From Terana coerulea (lineage: Eukaryota > Basidiomycota > Agaricomycetes > Polyporales > Phanerochaetaceae): a stretch of 64,000 bases of DNA. The DNA lies in NCBI GenBank assembly GCA_024811115.1, contig JAKOGH010000002.1:657682-721681 (forward strand), given 5' to 3'. Positions 58,179 through 64,000 of the stretch are shown piece after piece. The translations under genes and the position numbers were made by a program. The first letter of the stretch is position 1; every line of letters starts with the position of its first letter. Below the pieces are notes generated by a model that did no database searches, was not told the DNA's origin, and saw only the letters and a list, made by a program, of their open reading frames with translations.

Positions 58179-59432
58179 ATGGCTACCGCATTGGTCCAGC
58201 TCCCTAGGTTCGTTACTTTCTTTCGTCTATGGGTCTCCAGCTTATACTTGTCAACCAGCAACGCTCTCTACCAGGTCAGGGATGAGAACATCTCTGCCTC
58301 GGACACACCTAGCCAACTTCAAAGTCCGCGCCCACCAGCAGAATCCGTGGTGAGTATGACTTTGCTCCACGTGTTCACAGCCTAAAGCCCTACCGATTAT
58401 TTAGGAAGATTTATCTCGCTATGTCGTTTCCCAATTCTTCCGCAAGACCGGTATTGCCCTACCCAAGAGTGGGCCGGAGTTGAATGGTCCCGTCGACGCA
58501 CTCGTTCGCGCGGAAATCAAGTCTTGGGACCTAGCGGACATCTCTCCTCAGCGCGTGCAACGCCACATCGTCACCTCCGTCAACTACGCCGTCACCACCT
58601 TCGGTCACAACCACCTTAACACCCAAGTGCACATCGCGCTCTTCACCGTTCTGTGCCTGTGCGTCGACGATCTGGAGATCAGCTCCGCCGCGCTTGAGCA
58701 GTTCGTGCAAAGGCTGCAAACGGGTGCCCAGCAGCTGCACCCCGCGCTCGATCTCCTTGTCGGTCTGCTTCGGCGTATGCCAGAGTTCTTCCCCTCGTAC
58801 ACGTCGTCCGCCATTGTCGCTGGAACGATTCACTTCATCAATTGTACAATCTTCGATCAGCACATGGCCGACATGAAGTTGCAACCCACGGCTTTGCCCT
58901 ATGTGCTCTACAAGAGGGCGCGGAACAGCCTTGGAGAGGTGTATGCCTCCTTCGTTTGGGATAAGAACAACTTCCCCGATATTTCAACCCATATTCAGAT
59001 AATACCGTGAGCCTTTTATTAGACTTGTGTTGTTAGTTCATTGCTGATTTAATGAGTAGGGAGTCCATGATCTATCTAGACTACGCAAAGTCAGTGATAT
59101 TCTCGACAATAATATCTACCACCACACTAACATTCTTTTGCTATCAGTGATGTCCTGTCATTCTACAAAGAGGAAATGGCGGGCGAAAGAACAACTTCGT
59201 GCACGACCGTGCCCGTACAACCGGCAAAGATCTCAAACAAGTCCTGCTCGACATAGTCGACGACATCATCGGCGCGGTGACAAGGGCGCGCAACATCCTG
59301 CAGGGCGAAAAGGAGAAGGAGGTCTGGGAGCGGTTTCTCGCAGGATACGTCGCATTCCACTTCCTGTCCCCACGCTATCGCCTTGCGGCTCTCTCAGGGC
59401 CGGATTCTCAAGTTGTAGCTCACGACACGTAG
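58179..59432 (+). CDS. Trichodiene-synthase-like sesquiterpene synthase, copy 2 (one apparent frameshift)
   Basis: Paralogue of 34260-35504 with the same intron positions and phases: exons 58179-58207, 58259-58349, 58405-59006, 59060-59089 and 59148-59432. Exons 3 and 4 are the same length (602 and 30 nt) in both genes. Metal-binding motifs are CVDDLEIS and NDVLSFYKEE; the C-terminal SPRYRL is present. Just after the NSE motif an A-run at 59186-59188 is one base short: copy 1 has GAAAAGGACAAC where this has GAAAGAACAAC. The frame resumes as VHDRARTTGKDL to the end. Restored length is 345 residues. It is either a fresh pseudogene or, more likely, a base-call error. The product is unknown. Confidence 0.82.
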
Positions 59433-60049
59433 AGGGAGAGAAATGTATGAATCCTAATTGTTTTCTAGTAATCAATTATAGACGGGCGGCATTGATCCAT
59501 CTCTGCATCAGAACCCGGGCACTGGCCTCGAACTTGACGCGGACGTCCAGAGTCTATCACGAGCCCCACTCTAAACTTCGCAGAGCCATCTCCCTGTCTC
59601 CAAGCCTCTTCAAACATAATTGTCAGGCTCAATGCCATCAGCCGAACCCGGACGACATACAAAGCTGCGTTGTTGTCTCGCTTGACGGCGAGCGCCCGCG
59701 CCGTTGTTCGTGCCGCTTCCCTTGACGACGTGGGACAATGATACCCTCGGCTATGTCCGCCGCCCTTGTCCAGAGAACTGTCGGATATTCGTCTAGAGGA
59801 GCCAGCGGTGAGCGCAGACAAGAGGTTAAATACCAGGCCTCAGAACTGAGAACCTGCACTGGCAGCCCGCGATCGACTCGCAGTCTTCCTCAGTCATCTC
59901 ACCCTCTCTCACGTGTCTCTTCGAGTCCTCGAGTTCAAAGTCGTCATCCTCCGGTAGGATCCTCACACGAAATCTTTCCAACAACGGTTAGCGTCACCAC
60001 ATATTCGAATCACTTGAAGACAGAGACTGACGTACTTACTAACTCCAAG
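59433..60049. other. Intergenic region
   Basis: About 600 bp. A minus-strand frame (59465-59821) covers much of it but has no recognisable domain and no good start. Repeated GGACGTC-like and CTCGAG-like words precede the next gene. Confidence 0.4.
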
Positions 60050-60357
60050 ATGCATCCCACACAAACGTCGACTTACGCCGCCACGTACGGCTCCCCATGC
60101 ACATGCCAATCCTTGCCAGCGCAGCTCTCGCGAAGCCCCGTCGACCGCTGCATGAAGATCGTGGTCAGCACAGGCGGAGGCAACTATCTCGTGGACCAGG
60201 TAGACTGCGGCAGCTCCTGCTGCCGGAGCTCCGCCCAGTACGCCGCCGCTCAAGTCTGGATGAACGGCCTGGATCAGTCAGTCCCGTTTCTTCTCACACT
60301 TTCATGTGGCATACTTACCCTATTATATCTAGACGTTTCCAATCATTGAAATTGTGA
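60050..60357 (+). CDS. Small cysteine-rich protein
   Basis: Exons 60050-60276 and 60333-60357 give 83 residues, with a 56-nt intron (donor GTCAGT, acceptor ATCTAG). Cysteines: SPCTCQSLP, DRCMK, DQVDCGSSCCRSS. It also has the glycine-rich turn STGGGNYLV. There is no signal peptide, so a secreted effector is unlikely; the pattern could bind metal. The frame is open upstream of the ATG, so an earlier start cannot be excluded. No family assignment. Confidence 0.55.
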
Positions 60358-60659
60358 AGATGCCTCTGAACCGAGGCATGCTGACGACCGCAGCGCGATC
60401 GTCGAACCCCATCGAACACTGAACACTGTCTGCACTGAACACTTGCCCACCCATTCGTACCCTACAGCTCTATACCGTCGACACTTAATTTCGGTAGCAC
60501 ATTTACGACCATAGACATCATGTCCTTCATGCCGCCACATGTTCATAGCCTGTATCAATAGCAAACACATTCGTTTCACATGCATAACAGAGTCCGTGGC
60601 CGAGAGCTTGAGATGTGTACTAGTTCACGAGAGGGTATACGGAAAGACGTGGATAAGAA

Positions 60660-63600
60660 TCATGCGATCGTGAAGTTCGACGAATGTCCGATGAACGGCG
60701 AGATGGAGCCGAAGAGTGGTTTCGAGTCCCCAAAGTATGTCAGGCGGTATGTCCCCGCGGAAGTACCCGCCTCGATAGTCCAAGAGATGTTAACAGTACT
60801 CGTTCCAAGAATCTGACGTAAATAAGCGCAGAGTTCATGTTAGTGCAACTGAATGACGCTCACCGTGCTTGTCCGTAGCCACTGATACGTCGTAGACGGA
60901 TGCGAATCCGACCTGACTGCTTGCCATTGCCCGTTGTTCAATTGATCTACGGTAAGGAACGTCTGCTCAAGCCTAAGGTTGTTCTGAGATTCAGGTTAGC
61001 ACTACTATTCTCCGTGGAAAACACAGGGACATTACGCACCCTGGGGTTCGCACTAATACGAAGGATAAGTTAAGTGTAATCAGTGGAAGAAGTGAAATAC
61101 ACGGAAAGTGCACTTACCCAACGAATTGCGCAGTCACAGTATCCCCAGCGTGGTATGCAGCAGGCGTGCGCACGTCCTCTAACACGGCGCCGAACTTCTT
61201 CCCAATTAACGGACTGTCAACTATGACAGCGGTCTGCGACTTGTGAGACACAGACAATATACACGAGATGGGGAAGCATACCTGTAACGAGATGGCTTTG
61301 CTTGTCTGATCCTCCGGAGCAGGGTCCGAGGGAGGCTGGCCGCTTGCGGCAGGATCGAGATACGACACGAGGCTAGTGTACTTGTCGATGTATGCGTCCA
61401 ATGTCCCTATATTTCCCTGTTGAGCCAACGAGTTTATGAGCGGGTGAAGTGTGCGTACATTGCCCAAAAATAGTTGAAGCCCCTTCATAGCGCTGCACGG
61501 CGTACTCCTCCTTCGTAGTCACGTAGTGCCCGTACGTGTTCGCAGGGCCTGCGATGACGACGTATGCGTCGTCGCCAATGAGCCCTGAAGATATCAGCTT
61601 CGCACGAACAGCGTCTCTGCAGAGCAAGGTCAGAAACCGCCCAATCCCGAGAACAGCGCAACACTCACCGAAGGCGACGTCCAGCCATGGTGGTAAGCTC
61701 GCCTGGCATGACCAGCATCACTAGGTTGCCGGCACGCAGCAGCTGGATGTCAACAGTGTGAGGAGACCATCGGTATGGCTCGTTGGCGTATCCCTGAAAT
61801 AGTTTGAGTGAGCTCAACCGATAACCGGAAGATCGACTCACCGTGTCCAGTAGGATTGGCTTGGGATATTGACATGCGGTTTGCTCAGGTCCAGGAAGAG
61901 GAGTTACTGCACCTGGTGGGACGGCATATGTTCAGGTTGTGAGTCTTCCCCCAAAAGCACCTGAAGTTTACCTTTGACAATCTCCCAAAATGGGTTTCTA
62001 CAAGACTGAGGTGAGTAAATGCGAAATTTAGACATTGAAGACGCATCCTTACTGAGGATCAGACGAGTTGTCGCCCTGGATAAAGTCGAAAGCACCAGGT
62101 CCGTCACTATTCGTATATATCAGCAGAGTCTTTGAGCGTGAGTTAAGGCTCACTCACGTAGTTCCTCCGGCGAAAGAGTAACCTAAAACAACGTTGAGAT
62201 CAAGTCTTGTGGAGGCAATGAGTGCGCACGTACCCATGGCCGCTGGACATGTCTGCACAGTGGTCCCGTTAGACAGCTGGAATGAATGGAAAGACCTAAT
62301 GCATTCATGTTCATGAGTAAGTTGCAACGATTAGAGGCGTAAACCTTCGCACATGTTCAGGTACGTGTGCACGTATTTCACCGGACCATGAACGGCGGGC
62401 AGGCTCCCGCCCATCAGAGTCTTCGCGCCGTCGACTTGGTGCTGCGCGATGATTCTGTTGGACTCAAAGTCGGAGATGCGGAATCCAGGACCGCTGGAAA
62501 CGTCTCAGATATGGAACCACGCAGTAGGAAGCGCGCATACATACCGGCCGTGGCAGTCCTGGGTCTTGTTTCCGCATGTCGAGTGCTCAAACTCGCACGG
62601 CATGCCATCCCATGGTTGACCAGGGCTTTCGCAGAATGCGCCTAGCCTAATAAAGATATTTCAGCCTTCTGGCGAGGTGTGATGACTGGCCACTCACGTG
62701 TTTGGGCTTGTGTCTCCGACATTGGCTGTAGTAACCGCGTGAGAAAACAACATACTGAGAGAAGAAGAAAATTGGAGGTCCTACATTGCGTAAAGCCAGC
62801 GACAAATGTGTTGTTACCTGGCATTGTACTTGGCTCCACCATTGCTAACCGCACACGGTTAGATACAGGTAACAGTGAGCGAATAGCATATAGCGACGTA
62901 CCTTCGTGGAGGTAGGCGGCCATGCCCTTATTATCACCGCTGACCAAGGTGTTATTCTACGCCAAGAGATTCAGCCGTGTTTGCGCTCGAATGCATAACG
63001 CGACAATACCTCATAAATACTCGTCCCGTGAACAGGGAAGAAACTGAGGAAACCACGCGGATTGCCGCTCGCATCGTTGAATCGGAGAAGCGTCAAGTCC
63101 TTGTCCTGGTCGTACTGGTACTTGGCCCGTTCCTCCGCAGGGTTTGCGAGGTACGCACTCGGCGAGCGGTTGAGGTTCGCATCTAGAACCGTCGTGTTGC
63201 CTAGGGAGAGGCTCCCGGCGCCAAGCTGGCGTGCGCGCGCTGGACCGCGAGGACGGTACCTGCGACGATGGCCTCGTAGTTTCCCTTGACGTAGCCGAGC
63301 GAGGTGATTTCGGGCAGGACGTTCTCAAGGTATCCGCCGACCCCGCTGTGCTGGTGCGTCGAGCCGAGAGCGATATTGTCGCTGTTGTATAGCCCGGGAT
63401 ACAGCGAGGATAATTGCGACACTATCGTCCTCCGCACTCCGGTATCTCCCATGGCGATGTCTACGCATGCGAATAGTCATGTTTACGAACGCTGTGACGG
63501 GGCAAGCAGCTTACCGGCGTTGATGTACACGAAGCGGTCCGTTGGATTCGACGCGTCTGCCACAATCCATGCGCGACTCCTTTGCCGCATGTGCAGTCCG

Positions 63601-63960
63601 GTATCAGTCTGCGCCAGACTGGCGTAGCCCTACACGCAAATTGGATCCTCAGCATTTCAAATACGTCAACATTGTCGTCAAGGGCTCACCATCATATTGG
63701 TCTCGACCACCGGGCTACAACAAAGGTAGGTTCAGCGCGCAGAGCACTATTGACTTCAGCTTCTATTTACCTCGTAATATCCGCGATACCTACACAGTGC
63801 CCTATGAGTGAACTGTGAGCATATACCAGCGGAAATAGAACTTACCGAGACCTAGCAAGTACTGGGCCTGCACCCCTGAGTTCCGGAGCACCCCATCCTG
63901 CGAGAATATGCCCGACGACGCGAAGAAAGCGGTAAGGGAGAGGAGGGCTCTGTGCAGCAT
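60660..63960 (-). CDS. Neutral/alkaline ceramidase (non-lysosomal), secreted
   Basis: Hydrolyses ceramide to sphingosine and fatty acid (PF04734 family). The start at 63960 gives a signal peptide, MLHRALLSLTAFFASSGIFS. Many small exons follow (one only 19 nt, 63789-63771). Key segments in order: YLLGLG-IADIT, NMMGYASLAQTDTGLHMRQR, GDTGVRRTIVSQL, the zinc/active-site motif GSTHQHSGVGGY, ERAKYQYDQDKDLTLLRF, SGDNKGMAAYLHE, FVAGFTQ-NVGDTSPNT, LGAFCESPGQPWDGMPC, MGYSFAGGTTDGPGAFDF, MLVMPGELTTMAGRRLRD, YVVIAGPANTYGHYVTTKEE, YEGASTIFG, and the immunoglobulin-like C-terminal domain ending at 60660. One base is missing in the GGG at about 63214-63216 (family expects PGSLSLGNT in frame), probably a sequence error. 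Confidence 0.9.
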
Positions 63961-64000
63961 AGTCTGAAAACCAACGGAGCACGTCGTCGAGCTCCGTCGG

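Overview
The window is nuclear DNA of a filamentous basidiomycete, most likely an Agaricomycete (a polypore-like fungus is my guess). The evidence is dense short GT-AG introns of about 50-60 nt, micro-exons, and typical agaricomycete families: two trichodiene-synthase-like terpene synthases, a TEA/ATTS transcription factor, a DUF2828 protein, a neutral ceramidase and expanded fungal kinases. No virus, CRISPR or bacterial operon structure is present.

Layout. 1-2.3 kb: an inverted, partial copy of a multi-part cassette. 2.4-13.3 kb: ordinary housekeeping genes (GEP4-type phosphatidylglycerophosphatase, a disordered nuclear protein, KRI1, PanB, one unknown cysteine-bearing protein). 13.6-25.3 kb: a gene-poor stretch with a hAT-type MITE, an intron-bearing tRNA-Thr and a Mutator-type MITE. 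25.3-27.0 kb: a TEA/ATTS transcription factor isolated between two large gene-poor flanks. 34.3-39.3 kb: terpene synthase 1 and an F-box-like, cysteine-rich protein. 40.1-48.0 kb: two tandem direct copies of the cassette. 49.9-53.4 kb: three related small membrane-anchored proteins. 53.9-56.8 kb: a DUF2828 gene split by a 602-bp hAT MITE with a clean 8-bp duplication. 58.2-64 kb: terpene synthase 2, a small cysteine-rich protein and a neutral ceramidase.

The most unusual content is the triplicated cassette. Each copy has a 12-bp stem / 21-nt loop hairpin, a conserved TATA promoter, a small Cys/Lys-rich protein whose ATG is the last codon of exon 1 (followed by an intron of exactly 50 nt in all three copies), and a conserved leader followed by a protein that joins a kinase-like domain to a Rossmann/NAD(P)-binding-like domain. 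Only the copy at 45.1-48.0 kb is intact throughout. I know of no described system with this composition.

Caution: many genes, including essential KRI1, appear to carry single-base frameshifts, several of them one-base contractions of homopolymers. This pattern suggests residual assembly indels, so apparent pseudogenes should be treated carefully. Exon boundaries were deduced by eye from splice motifs, reading frame and paralogue comparison.
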